Positions 53,699-64,000 of a DNA stretch of 64,000 bases are shown in pieces. Below the pieces are notes generated by a model. The model searched no databases, was not told where the DNA came from, and saw only the letters and a program-made list of their open reading frames with translations. Source of the stretch: Hormiphora californensis (lineage: Eukaryota; Ctenophora; Tentaculata; Cydippida; Pleurobrachiidae). How positions within the stretch are numbered: the first letter of the stretch is position 1; the number at the start of each line of letters is the position of its first letter. A program made the position numbers and the translations under genes. The DNA is taken from NCBI GenBank assembly GCA_020137815.1, contig CM035355.1:2042731-2106730 (forward strand), given 5' to 3'.

Positions 53699-54028
53699 AC
53701 TGTAAAACCAGATATTTTCACGACCATTAATTTTCGCGATTCGATCAAAATTGACTATTTTCGCGGTTTTAATTTTCGCTAATCCCACTGCCACCCCCAT
53801 TTCACGGTCCACGTTTATTGTCTAATTACGCCAAGAGTCAGTCATATGGGCAGTGGTAACACCATTATTACCACTACTCCCATCTACAATGCTCAGGTTT
53901 CTCTACAAGCTCAATGATTTGCACGAGTTTTTTGTGAAAAATCGTCCAAAAATATTTTCGCGGATTTTCCAGCCAAAAATATAGAGCGAAAATTAAAATC
54001 TCACGAAAATTAATGGTTTTACAGTATA
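53699..54028. mobile_element. MITE with TACTGTAAAACCA termini
   Basis: About 330 bases. Ends TACTGTAAAACCAGATATTT and TTAATGGTTTTACAGTA are inverted over about 40 bases with repeated TTTTCGCG motifs. TA flanks suggest a Tc1/mariner-type family. No ORF. Confidence 0.8.
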
Positions 54029-54256
54029 TGTTATATATATAATTGTATATATTGATGTGTACTCTTGACAGGGGCATAATAAAAAACTAAAACGAAAACC
54101 AACGCAGAATGATTTCCCTCTCAGTCTCACTCTCAGCTCCGAATTCTGTTCCAATTAGAAACCAAAACTATACATAACACTCCCATACACTCGTAGTCGT
54201 ATAACAACGGCATGAGCTATTCCAGATCGAGTATAGTAATGCTAATAGTAACGGCC

Positions 54257-54465
54257 TCCCTTGCACCTCCGGAGATCTCCCGGAGACGTTCCCTAGAGAC
54301 GTCCCAGTTGGGGGATTATAACAGAAAAACCACCAGAGACGAAAGTTACTGTCAGAAAAGTGACTCAGTGACAATTCTGACACACTTTTTGGCGGTGCAT
54401 GACTTCCCGGGCGGCGCATCTATTATAATCCCCAAGCTGGGGCTGCGGAGGTGCAAAGAAGGTCG
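54257..54465. mobile_element. Foldback element with CCTTTGCACCTCC-like ends
   Basis: TTGCACCTCCGGAG with CCAGTTGGGGGATTATA on the left pairs with TATAATCCCCAAGCTGGGG and GGAGGTGCAA on the right. Short, with no ORF. Confidence 0.6.
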
Positions 54466-54549
54466 TCCTGGTAATCTGTCAGGCCAATGCTCTGACCACG
54501 GTTCTCGCGCGAGAATGGGTCAGGCCAATGCTCTGACAGCTGGTAATTG

Positions 54550-55362
54550 ACTAAACTTCCAACGCCATGCCAATTTAAATATCTTAAAGATGTTTTTGTA
54601 TAATCATACTTAATCAAATATCATATAAATTGTTCATGTTGCAAGTGAGTTGATTTTCAAATTACACCACAAAAAACTATACTTGATGAGTATCTACAGA
54701 GCTTGTAAAAGAAAATAAAGGAAACAATAACAATTGTTCAACGATCTCTAGATTCCATCTAAATGTACACTAGATAAAAGAGACTTTGTGAGAGCTTCTA
54801 TAATACAGCATCAAATTATTACATTGTCATTACAACGCATCTATACCGACTAAAAGTTTGTTATGCACACGTGGGATAGTGATATATCCCAAATAATCAC
54901 GTGATATTTCATAAAATATTTGATAACTCACTGCAGATCTAAGGAAAAATAAATCAGTTTCTAAAAATCTAACTATCAGCTGCACATTTCTCGAACAGAT
55001 CAATAGCCGGCGGCCTACTGACACACACTCACACTGACACGATCCGTTTTACGGGACAATTTGGGAGAGGGAAAGACTTGCAGCGTGCCTTTCTGTGCAG
55101 TAGATCAAATCCTTTCAGACTATAAGTATACTGCACGGAAAGACGTTCGATATAACGTCTTGATCCCGACTCCCCACACTCTCAACTGTTACTTCGACAT
55201 TTTCGAAATGAACCACCCAATTTTAAAATCACCGTCATATATCTTAACACATTAACATCTTCATCGAATCTCGAGCTCAAGAGGCGAAGGGGATAAAAAG
55301 TCCGCTGAAAGACAAAAAAAGAAACACAATTTCTCTTTCTTGCACACTAACAATTATACGTC
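54550..55362. other. Intergenic region between convergent CCDC39 and arrestin genes
   Basis: AT-rich, no coding signal that I can support; includes the arrestin 3' flank. Confidence 0.5.
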
Positions 55363-58300
55363 TCAGGCGTCAGTCTCTTTATTGGTGAACTCAACAGTCT
55401 CAAAGTCTATTAATAGCTGTTCTCTGAAAAGAGGGGGTTGGGTTAGAGAGAGAGAGGGGTTAGTTAGTTAATTAATTATGCAGTCACTGTTCAGCTCATG
55501 GTCATGCTTTGATCACCGGGTTTAGAGATAGAAAGGTGCTGTCTGGCAAGTAGAACAAGAATTATTTGCATTATGTATCCATAATGCTACGTTTCCCTGC
55601 CCTCTTCGATTTGCCATTCAACTCGCAAAATGGGGATTTGTGTTTTTCGAATTTTTGAACAAAACGCAGAACAGATTTTTCAATTTCTCCATTTTCCCCA
55701 ATGAAAACGTGCGGCCGATATAAAACAAATTTTGCCGCACGTTACAGTTTATAGCCGCGCGCCCCTCATAAAATCTCAATTGTTTGCGCGCGCGCATGTT
55801 ACTCCGCAAGTGTCAGATCGCGCACGCCGCGAGGTTGCCCCTCGCAACGAAAGTGTGACCAAAATGGTCCCTCTACCGATTAGTTAGTATATCAAAATGT
55901 CGTTTTCGAATTCTAACCCTGCTATGCCTTTTTACAAAGTAAAAAGGCATCCGGGTGAATGCCTTCGGCATTCACCCGGGCAGGGAAAAAATGAACAAAA
56001 ACAGGAAGAAGGATACATATTTTTAGGTAATACAGTCGTACCCCGATTTACTGGAACCCCGATTTACCGGGAGGATAAATTTCCCCCGATCTAGGAAATT
56101 AACGGTATTTGACCCCGATATACCGGACACCCCGATTTACCGGGCAAAACCCTTTCCCCCGAGCATCCCGGTAAATCGGGGTCCGACTGTATATTATGTC
56201 ACAATGGGATGAAAGGTGAAAAACAGAAGAGGAAGATAAAAGGAAGAGACATAATAATAATGGACTACGGAGTTTGCATGTTTCAGTTTGTAGATAGAAC
56301 ACCACCAGCATCAGATAAAGTTGTCAAACTGATCATTTTATAGGATTAGTATCAGCTCAGGAAATTGAAAGTATATCGGGCACTTGAGCATGCACACTTC
56401 ATTATATATAGCACTGTTATACTACTGCACTAGCACTGTACTACTACTGCACTAGCACTGTACTACTACTGCACTAGCACTGTACTACTACTACTGCACT
56501 AGCACTGTACTACTACTGCACTAGCACTGTACTACAGCTCTTTAGCTCAAGTAACCTTGTCCTTCAGTGGGTGCCGTTGAACCTGCTGCTGCTGCTGGTG
56601 CAGTTCCGGATGAACCCTCCAGGTCAATTAGCGGAACATCATGGTTGTCACTAAGTGTAATTACATAATTACTGTGTGTCTCTCTGTGTGTAATTACATA
56701 ATTGAGGGTGCGGAAATTAATATCTGTGTGCTGTTGCTGTTGTGCTAGTGTGATTTTAAAGGTGATCTTGTAGTGAAAAGTGGGTTTGATACTGATAGGG
56801 ATCGAGAAGTTGTGCTGGTCAATTATAGAAACCTGGAATTAAGATTAATTAATATTCAATTAGTCGTGGAGTGGCGTTTGTCTGAGGTGAAGCCGCTCGA
56901 ATGTCGACATTTTGTGATCAGTTGATGTCCGCCCCAGAGTATCAGCATTACTCCGGGTGAGGGTGTTAGCTCGAGATGATTGTGGGGAAGGTTGGTAATA
57001 AGCGAGGGATGGCGGTATGATAGGATAGAGGTTGCCCCATGTCTGTTTTCTACAATGTGGATTGTGGTGAGAAGGGGGGGGGGGGCCCTGTGAGAATATA
57101 TGTTATTTCAATCTTGGGAAATAGCTTGTTACACTTACTCAGCAGTTGTAGATGCGTTGTTGTAGGCGCCTGAAAGAGAACGAAATATTAGAATTAAGAA
57201 ATTGTGTTTTTCTGTTCTCCCCAACCAGATATTAAGGGGGGGGGGGGGCCAAGGCCAAAAAAAGCCAGATCAATCCCGGATTTTAGGGCGGGTTTGGCTT
57301 TTTTTGGCTTTTTTTGGCCCTACTTTTTTGGTCATTTTGGCATGTAATTCTGACATTATATGGTCTGTATGACACTAAAAACACTTTAAAATGGCTTCTT
57401 TGATCTAGTTTTATCATTTTATATCGATAGGGAAATATTTTTTTACCGAAAAAAGTTTGATTTAAAAAAAGCCAGATCAAAAAAAGCCAAAAAAAGCCAG
57501 ATCAAAAAAAGCCAAAAAAAGCCAGATCAAAAAAAGCCAAAAAAGGCCAGATCAAAAACAGCCAGATCAAAAAAAGCCAAAAAAAAGCCAGATCAAAACT
57601 GCCAAATCAAAAAAAGCCAGATCAAAAAAAGCCAAAAAAAGCCAAAAAAGGCCAAAAAAAGCCAGATCAAAAAAAGCCAGATCAAAAAAAGCCAAAAAAA
57701 GCCAGATCAAAAAAAGCCAAAAAAAGCCAGATCAAAAAAAGCCAGATCAGACCCGGATTTCAGGGCGGGTTTGGCTTTTTTTGGCCTTGGCCCCCCCCCA
57801 TTAAGTGATTGACAGATTCACCACACCCCTGTTACATTGTTGAGTACAGCTCTGTTACACCACCTCAAACCCGGACCGATTTGTATGTGGAAGGGGGGGG
57901 GGGTTAAATATTAAACCCACCTGGTTCACCCCCTGACCCCTGTTGTGTGAGCGACATCCTAATGCAACAATACCCGTACCTGATTCACCCCAAGTCACCC
58001 CAAGACATCCTAACACATCACGTACCTGATTCATCGTGTAGTTCCAGGTTAATATTATCTGTATTGGCATCACTGGCACAAGGTATGGGCTCCATATCCT
58101 CCTCGTGGTGCTCCGGTATCGGGTGGGACAGGGTGAAGGGGAGCTCTAGCTTCACTTCACTGGAAGGTGGGAGTACACTAAAACGGGGGAGGGGGACGTG
58201 TTTCTGTATCGATGTCAAATTGTTTAGGTGTTTCGGGCAGCTGCTGCAGAGCTGTGGTGGAGAATACCAGCGGTTCTTGTTGGACCAATCTCAGTCTCTC

Positions 58301-61300
58301 GTTCAGAATGTATATTGTTTTGGATGTTACTCAGAACCGAAAGAGCTCACTCACACTCTCAGTGTCTCATTTGCTCTTTTGATTCTAAATTTGCTCTCTC
58401 CATCACACGCTCCATCTCTTTTTGATTCATCTCTATTATTAGCATCATTTAGCCCTTTGTTGCTGCAAATCATCTGCAAGTATTATAACCAGCGGGGGTA
58501 GTATCGGTAATTTTTAGATCAGTCAGCTGTTAGTCTGCAGAATAAGTCGCGGCTGTGGAGCTCGAGAAAAGGGGATTGAGAGATAGTCAAGTCGGCTGCT
58601 AATATACTCACCCTCCCATGGAGACAGCCAATTCAATCTTAACAATGTATTTGACAACGATACCCAGAGATTCTCGTGTTGAAATTGGTAGTGCTCTGAA
58701 GGGGGAGATGGGGTGGGGTTAGAGAAATGGAATGGGGTTGGGGTTATAGAGATGGGGTGGAGTGGGGTTAGATAAGCTGATACAGTTGAAAACAGGGAGA
58801 TGGGATGGAAAAATACGGTACGGGGGGTAATGGTTGGTCATGTAATAATCCCTCCATAGAGGAAGGGCTCCCGCGTTACGGACAGGAGAGGAGAACCGGT
58901 GCTCTTACGTGCTTGCTTGACGCCAAAGAGAACAAAAGAAGATCCATTATAATAGGCATATACGTTAAATCGCATACACGTCACACACGACGCATATATT
59001 GCGTATGATGAAAAGAGAGGGAGAAAGAGAAAGAGGGAGAGAGAGAAATATAGATAGAGGATGAGAGAAAAAGAAAGTGTAGGGTACCTAGTACTGTATT
59101 CATTTACTTTGTCGAGTATTATTTTTAGAATAAAGCGCACTCCACCGTTCGAACGGTACCTTTGATCGCTATCGCCGCCCTATCTCGGGCGTGGTAGGGT
59201 TACGAAAATAGCTTAGCAAGCAAATTATATTGTGAAACTAATCCCATAAATCTTTACAAGCTACCTAACAGGCATACTGCCGAACTTTGCCGAACTAACA
59301 TGATGGAGTAATGCAACTTGTTTTATGAAACCCTGCGGCGCAGGAGGAGAGAGAGGGTCGAGCAAAGATAACTTACATGGTGGAAGAAGCGAGGTTGGTG
59401 TCCTCGCTCTTTATTTGTCCATCCAGGGCCAGGCCTCTCTTGTCTTTGTTCTCCTCAAGAAGCGGCCGAATAGAGAAGGTCTGGGCAGTTGTTTGACTTG
59501 GCTGTACATTCAAACTGAAAGAGGGATCATACATTGTGAAAAAACACAAGTTGCAGTCCATATATGGAGGTGGAAAAGATGAAATTGCAATTGGTGTTAA
59601 ATGGGGAGGGAGGAGGTGGTCAGATTTATTCTTTAGAGAGGAGAGATAGAACCCTTCTCTCACTTACTCATGTTCCACTGATGCAACAGTACACTTGTAG
59701 ATGGCATTTGAAAACAAACAAATGTTAGCAATCTGTTTCACTGATAACCGTAGCTTTTTCACTGCTCTCGTTGACTGATTACCAATCGTTATGTGAACAT
59801 ATATCGTCTCTCCGTGTATGTATCTCTGAATAGAAAGCAACTACATATTATAATACTGGCAGTGTAGTCGTTGAGTTTGGGGGAGAAGAATAATTTTAGA
59901 GCACACTGACAATATAGGGTTACTCTGTCTATCACCGGGCGCCCTAAATATTCAATAATAAAGCCGCTAGTCAGGTTTTCTGCACAGCATGATAGTCAGT
60001 GGAACACAAACCTCCTTATCAAGTCTGGCCTCTACATGAAGGGGATTAGGACTCATCATAAAGTTTTTAGCTGACTCGATGTAGGGTTGGGGAGCTGACG
60101 ATTCTGGGGCATGGGTTATCTTCTTTATCAACAAATCCACTACTTGTCTGAAATGGGGGGGGGGGGGATATTGAGAAATTATCCAGATTTCAAACCATAT
60201 ACACTGGACAAACACATTTGGGCCCAAATTGGGCAAAACGCCAACGACAGCCAACCGATGTTTTGTAGCATACGATTAAGTTTCAGGTGAGTGGTGACCT
60301 TACCACCTTATCTACAATCACACACATATAAATAGGCTTCCATGGACTGAGAGCCCCACTATTCGAATTTTGCTGTATCTTATACGTTGGATATCAATTA
60401 TAATTTTGTTCGAAATAATGGGTCGTTTTAACAAATCCAAAGCCACTGGAAGGATTGGAACCCCTGTTGAACTGTTTTCCAGAAACATCGACCGCGACTA
60501 CCGCGACGTCCCTTTAACAGGAAGGGTCCTCCCAAGCCTTATCGTAGAAGGACAAAAAGTGAGCGGATCGTGGAGAATGGAATCTGTAGCCCAGGGATTT
60601 TCTGATGATGGCCGATTTTCTGTCTTCGTCGTGGACTTGCCAATGACTACGGAGATCGAATTATTTATCGAACGGATCGTGGCTAAAGCTGAACAGTTAG
60701 GTTTGGGAATCTTGGATCAAGTACAGGATTGTGTCTACACTACATCTGAAGACCTCCAGATTTCTCTCGATTCATCTCCAACTAACTTCAACTACGTTAT
60801 AATGCCTGAGTCGAACTACTTTGGGAAAATTAAGATGTGTGAGAGGAATGGTAAAATCACACAATGCATAACATCCAGAGTTGTGCAACTGGTGTTAGGG
60901 AACCTCTCTGGGCATCAGAGCCCCGAGGATACTCTCAATAATATTCTGAAGAAAACCAACCAGAAGATTGGTGGTATCAACTGGACAGTAGACTCTGATG
61001 CGAAAGGACTACCGCATTCCGTTTTCAACGAACAGACACTCATTTTAGGAGCCGTTCTAACTCGCCTTTCGGGAAGTGGAACTCCAAAGACCTCTAACAC
61101 ACCGCATCGCCGCAATCGTTGGGTGCTCATCTACAACTCTGAATGCAGGCCATTACTTGAATCGGGTTCTACCGATTTTCCCTGACACCGATGGTGGGAT
61201 CAATGCCTACATCGAAGGGATTGGCCAAGTTATAAACGAAATGCTGTTAGAATACTGGAAAGAAAACAAAGCGTTGCCCGAGAGGATTATATACTATCGA

Positions 61301-62943
61301 AATGGAATAGTCAGCTTCAAGGGAGTGCGTAAGGAGCTAAATGAGATCCAAGAAGGCTGCTCAGATTTATACGAACTGAAGGCAGCACATCAGCCTCTAA
61401 TATCTGTGGTTATGTGCAGTAATCAACGACGCGGTAGGCAACGCTTTAGAAAAGTTTCAGGAGAAGATTTAGATTGTGGAACGGTGGTAGATAGTGTAGT
61501 TACCTCTCCTTACAACTTGGAATTCTATCTCCAATCTGGAAATCAAGGTACTCCCCCAAGTCGCTACGTGATTTTCCATGACGATAGCCAGTTTAGCATT
61601 GACGAATGGGAGATGCTCTCTTTCTACCTGTGTCACTGTGACCCACGTTCCTCAATGGTGTTGGGCATCCCTGCCCCTGCATTGTACGCGTACTTGAGTT
61701 TCAGAGCAGCTCGATCTAAACTAGAGGCGTGTGATATCGACTGGGCTAATCCTCCAAGTGCTAATGAGCTGATTAGAATCCTAGAGCCCTCTACAAACCG
61801 GGAATAAACAGCAATGGTGACTGGTGGTGTTAGATACAGACAGAAGACTGGTGACTGGTTGTGATAGATACAGACAGAAGACTGAATTATATGATAGCCT
61901 GATGATTCCGTAAGGGCAGTAATAAAACAATTGTAGCGTATTGTTCAAAACATATTTTGTTGTTTAAATTTGTGAAGGATGAATTATTTAATTTTCTAAA
62001 GCGTTTTAGATAATGTGTTTATGTTTTTCAACATCACTTACAATAAGACTAAGGGGAGGAGGAGTACCCAGTATATCATTATCAGGTTCCTAAGACGTCG
62101 TATACAAACAAACAACCCCTAAGCTAAAATTATTTTGTAATACCCCACCTTCACTCACTTTCTGTTCGGTGTTTCATGCATATCTTTAGCTACGTAGGTC
62201 CGCAGACAATACTCAACCCCACACGGTTTACTGCTCTGATCGTTTTTAACGGGCTGAAGCGTTACTGAGCTTGGGATACCGGCTGGTAACTGAGGGAAGG
62301 AGTGGTGAATTAAAAGGGGTGGTAACTGAGGGAAGGAGTGGTGAATTAAAAGGGGTGGTAACTGAGGGAAGGAGTGGTGAATTGAAAGAGGGTGGTAACT
62401 GAGGGAAGGAGTGGTGAATTAAAAGGGGTGGTAACTGAGGGAAGGAGTGGTGAATTAAAAGGGGTGGTAACTGAGGGAAGGAGTGGTGAATTAAAAGGGG
62501 TGGTAACTGAGGGAAGGAGTGGTGAATTGAAAGAGGTAGTGTAGGTAGACAAATGAGTTGATGGCGCGATGCCAGAGGCCGGGACCTGATTACTGATTTG
62601 AATCATGTTAGCAGACAAGTGGTGATTGACAGGCCCTGTAAATATTTGAGAGGGATCATTGCAGCAATTTTCAACCGAGTCATGCGTATGCGCGCGAGCA
62701 TTTTGCGCTACCTGGTCTAACATTTCACGACCGCGCGTTACAACAAAACATTGTTTCCTAAAATACTGTCACCCGACCTCTTTCTCTCTCCCACACTCAC
62801 AAGACTCCCACCACACCACCAAATAACAAACCTCAAATGTGAATGGAAAGGCTTTCTCAGTTCCCAGCTTTTTGAGAAGTTTTTCCTGGATTTTCGTCGT
62901 GCAAAATGGTGCTCCTCGAATCGGATACACCTGCATTGCGTCC
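55363..62943 (-). CDS. Beta-arrestin-type arrestin, 5' exons not found
   Basis: Adaptor that binds active phosphorylated GPCRs and links them to clathrin and signalling. Exons: 62943-about 62833, 62289-about 62160, 60149-60011, 59827-59670, 59517-59378, 58696-about 58612, about 58176-58027, 57170-57140 (31 bases) and 55423-55363. Blocks in order: KIQEKLLKKLGTEKAFPFTF, SVTLQPVKNDQSSKPCGVEY, NPLHVEARLDKE, HGETIYVHITIGNQS, NKDKRGLALDGQIKSEDTNL (lariat loop), LGIVVKYIVKIEL, VKLELPFTLSHP. Phases agree at all junctions checked. The tail is short: EEQLLIDFETVEFTNKETDA, with a clathrin-box-like LLIDFE but no FxxFxxxR-type AP2 motif. The first ~80 residues (phosphate-sensing N-terminus) should lie upstream but are not recognisable in 63-64 kb. 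Confidence 0.92.
55948..55990. repeat. CCGGGTGAATGCC hairpin
   Basis: Perfect stem of 16-17 bases around CCTTCGGC, next to CAGGGAAAAAATGA. Same family as the hairpin at 45128-45172 but inverted. In an arrestin intron. Confidence 0.7.
56032..56191. mobile_element. MITE with TACAGTCGGACCCCG termini
   Basis: About 160 bases. Ends TACAGTCGTACCCCGATTTA and TCGGGGTCCGACTGTA are inverted, with two further inner copies of CCCCGATTTACCGG. TA flanks. Best-preserved member of the family in the window. Confidence 0.82.
56410..56535. repeat. 22- to 25-bp tandem repeat
   Basis: Five copies of ACTACTGCACTAGCACTGT units, in an arrestin intron next to the stop codon of the candidate exon at 56542-56832. Confidence 0.9.
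56542..56832 (-). CDS. Candidate orphan terminal exon inside an arrestin intron
   Basis: An open frame of 96 codons on the arrestin strand, preceded by a good acceptor (TTAATTCCAG) and ended by a stop. It reads VSIIDQHNFSIPISIKPTFH, YKITFKITLAQQQQ, NYVITLSDNHDVPLIDLEG, and an Ala/Gly/Pro tail ending GQGYLS. The first half alternates hydrophobic residues like beta strands. It is not in phase with the 31-base arrestin exon at 57170, whereas the final arrestin exon at 55423 is. It may be an alternative last exon from a phase-0 donor, part of an unseen gene, or chance. No homology recognised. Confidence 0.35.
   Translation of the reverse strand, partial: VSIIDQHNFSIPISIKPTFHYKITFKITLAQQQQHTDINFRTLNYVITHRETHSNYVITLSDNHDVPLIDLEGSSGTAPAAAAGSTAPTEGQGYLS
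57238..57800. mobile_element. Inverted-end element filled with AGATCAAAAAAAGCC repeats
   Basis: Outer ends GGGGCCAAGGCCAAAAAAAG and its complement. An inner GGGCGGGTTTGGCTTTTTTT is in direct orientation at both ends. Between lie more than twenty short units alternating AAAAAAAGCC and AGATCAAAAA. It lies in an arrestin intron and contains no gene. Confidence 0.85.
60327..60335 (+). promoter_or_regulatory. TATA box upstream of the nested Argonaute-like ORF
   Basis: TATAAATAG lies 83 bases before the ATG at 60418, a plausible core promoter position. It matches the TATA consensus well; function is inferred. Confidence 0.5.
60418..61807 (+). pseudogene. Intronless Argonaute-like MID-PIWI sequence nested in an arrestin intron
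   Basis: Two frames, 60418-about 61090 and about 61085-61807, separated by a one-base shift; together about 460 residues. The copy starts near the linker after PAZ (VPLTGRVLPSL), so the N and PAZ domains are absent. MID region: NYVIMPESNYFGKIKMCE, QCITSRVV, LNNILKKTNQKIGGINW. PIWI region: FNEQTLILGAVLTR, HRIAAIVGC, ALPERIIYYRNGI, SRYVIFHDDSQFSIDEWEML, GIPAPALYAYLSFRA. Argonaute slicer residues normally sit in GxDVTH, YRDG and AHL; here those positions read AVLTR, YRNG and AYL, so slicing is unlikely. An AATAAA at 61921 follows the stop. No introns are seen, so a retrocopy origin is likely, but no poly(A) tail or target duplication is visible. Opposite strand to arrestin. Confidence 0.8.
61921..61926 (+). 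terminator. Poly(A) signal AATAAA after the Argonaute-like ORF
   Basis: Canonical hexamer 114 bases after the stop at 61807. Confidence 0.45.
62285..62540 (-). repeat. 36-bp minisatellite repeating a 3' splice acceptor
   Basis: Seven copies starting at 62285, 62321, 62357, 62394, 62430, 62466 and 62502; spacing is 36 except one unit of 37. On the minus strand each copy carries a pyrimidine-rich CACTCCTTCCCTCAG|TTACC. The last one (62290) is the acceptor of the arrestin exon starting at 62289. Copies two and three are in frame with that exon and would each add LPPLLIHHSFPQ. The 37-base unit breaks the frame for copies further upstream. Confidence 0.88.
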
Positions 62944-62989
62944 TGAGGGGAGAAATCCAGGTTAGATAGGAGAGATCTGAGTTGCAATG

Positions 62990-63520
62990 TTCATACTCTA
63001 TTCGCGGGACAGTCTAAACAAGGGAGTGATATAGAGAGATAGTTGAAAAAGTAAGAAGTGTAGCCACTATTAAAATGGACCTAGAGTAGGACAGTCTAAT
63101 ACAGTAATACCGCCCAGTATCAAATTGTGTCGTGTAGTATGAAGGATATATAGAGTATTTAGTATTTACAGAGGGGGGTTCTCTGTGAAATATATCTGAT
63201 ATGTCATACTACGACTCATATTATACCCTCCCACATCTGAGGGATTGTGTAGCTCGTGGTGACTGATATAATATTCTTTGTCATGCTTGGAGAGAAGTCA
63301 GTCTGTACAATGCTGTGCGAGGGAGGATTTATATTACAATAAATAGTGGCTCATCGATTTACGAGGCCCAAAAACCCCGACCTTTTAAATGACCTTTAAT
63401 GGAAACCGGAGAGAGAAGGAGAGAGAGGGGAGGGAAGGAGGAGGGGGGATGAAAAGGAGAGGGGAGGAGAGGGGGTGAGAGGAAGAGGAGGAGAGAGAAA
63501 AAGGGAAAAAGAAAGGGGAA
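62990..63520. other. Arrestin upstream intron or 5' region, no exon seen
   Basis: AT-rich, then purine-rich GAGAGGG sequence. The missing N-terminal arrestin exons were looked for on the minus strand and not found. Confidence 0.5.
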
Positions 63521-63524
63521 AAGG

Positions 63525-64000
63525 GAAAATTTAGGGCCAAGGGGGGGGGAAAGGGGGGGTTAGCTAGCAGGTTTATTTTTCTAGGGGGTCTTTGGGTTTC
63601 CCGCCCTTTTGGGTTTTTTCCCCGGGGCCCCCCGGGGGGGGGGTTTTTGGGGGGAAAAAAGGGAATTATTTTTTTGGGGGGGGGGGGGGGGAAAAAATTT
63701 TTAGTTAAAAAGGGCCTTTAAACCCCCTATGTAAATTTTTAATGTTTTTGGGAAATTTGAGCCAATAGTCGGGCTGGGGTAATGGGGAAAATATACTTAA
63801 GCACGTTAGAGAGAGAGGGGTGTTGGGAGGGGTTGGTAAAGGGTGTTGGGAAATAGGTGAGATAGGTTGGAGGGAGAGGTCGGTTTTGGGGGGTTTTCCC
63901 AAGAAAGGGGAAAGAACCCTTTTTAACTTTTGTTCTAAGGGGTTGTGGGTTCTGGCTTTGTTTGGGGTTTCCAGTTAAAAATTTTTGGGGGTTGTGTATA
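63525..64000. other. Low-quality sequence at the window end
   Basis: Composition changes abruptly to long mononucleotide blocks (for example runs of more than ten G followed by AAAAAA and TTTTT). Nothing coding is credible. It looks like an uncorrected contig end, not biology. Confidence 0.65.

Overview
The window is nuclear DNA of an invertebrate animal. Genes are split by short introns (mostly 60-400 bp) with GT-AG ends, and the gene set is animal-like: a beta-arrestin-type arrestin, the ciliary assembly factor CCDC39, Integrator subunit 7, MCM10, VPS26C, SYF2, U2AF1 and a DNAJC14-like chaperone. I cannot fix the phylum. Compact genes plus very many foldback repeats would fit a sponge, cnidarian or ctenophore, but that is inference.

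Layout: AMD1 (+) lies at 0.7-2.1 kb, followed by a nest of palindromic mobile elements (2.7-5.6 kb). Next come INTS7 (-), 5.7-8.6 kb, and a divergent protein kinase gene (-), 8.9-21.5 kb. The kinase is cut by a 10.8 kb intron holding two LINE retrotransposons in the opposite orientation. A minus-strand run of compact genes follows: an unidentified gene (21.7-22.6), a small unidentified gene (24.8-25.5), MCM10, VPS26C, SYF2, a DNAJC14-like gene, U2AF1 and an NDUFB10-like gene (to 40.9 kb). One small secreted-protein gene (+, 23.2-24.3) sits inside that run. A transposon graveyard fills 41-45 kb. CCDC39 (+) occupies 46.0-52.6 kb, with a 2 kb foldback element in one intron. An arrestin gene (-) runs from 55.4 kb to beyond 62.9 kb, and an intronless Argonaute-like sequence lies inside one of its introns on the other strand. 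The last ~500 bases look like poor-quality sequence.

Most interesting points: (1) a LINE whose first ORF joins an AlkB-type 2-oxoglutarate/Fe(II) dioxygenase with intact catalytic residues to an SGNH esterase-like domain, followed by an L1-ORF1-like coiled-coil ORF and an endonuclease/reverse transcriptase ORF; (2) an Argonaute MID-PIWI copy nested in the arrestin intron, with its own TATA box and poly(A) signal but substitutions at the apparent catalytic positions; (3) a 36-bp minisatellite that repeats an arrestin 3' splice acceptor seven times, the nearest copies being in frame; (4) a non-autonomous hAT-like element with an exact 8-bp target duplication; (5) large nested hairpins.

Several otherwise good genes (INTS7, the 21.7 kb gene, the Argonaute copy, both LINEs) show one-base frame breaks. 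Uncorrected long-read indels could explain some of these, so loss of function should not be concluded from this window alone. Exon edges were assigned by eye from splice signals and reading phase.
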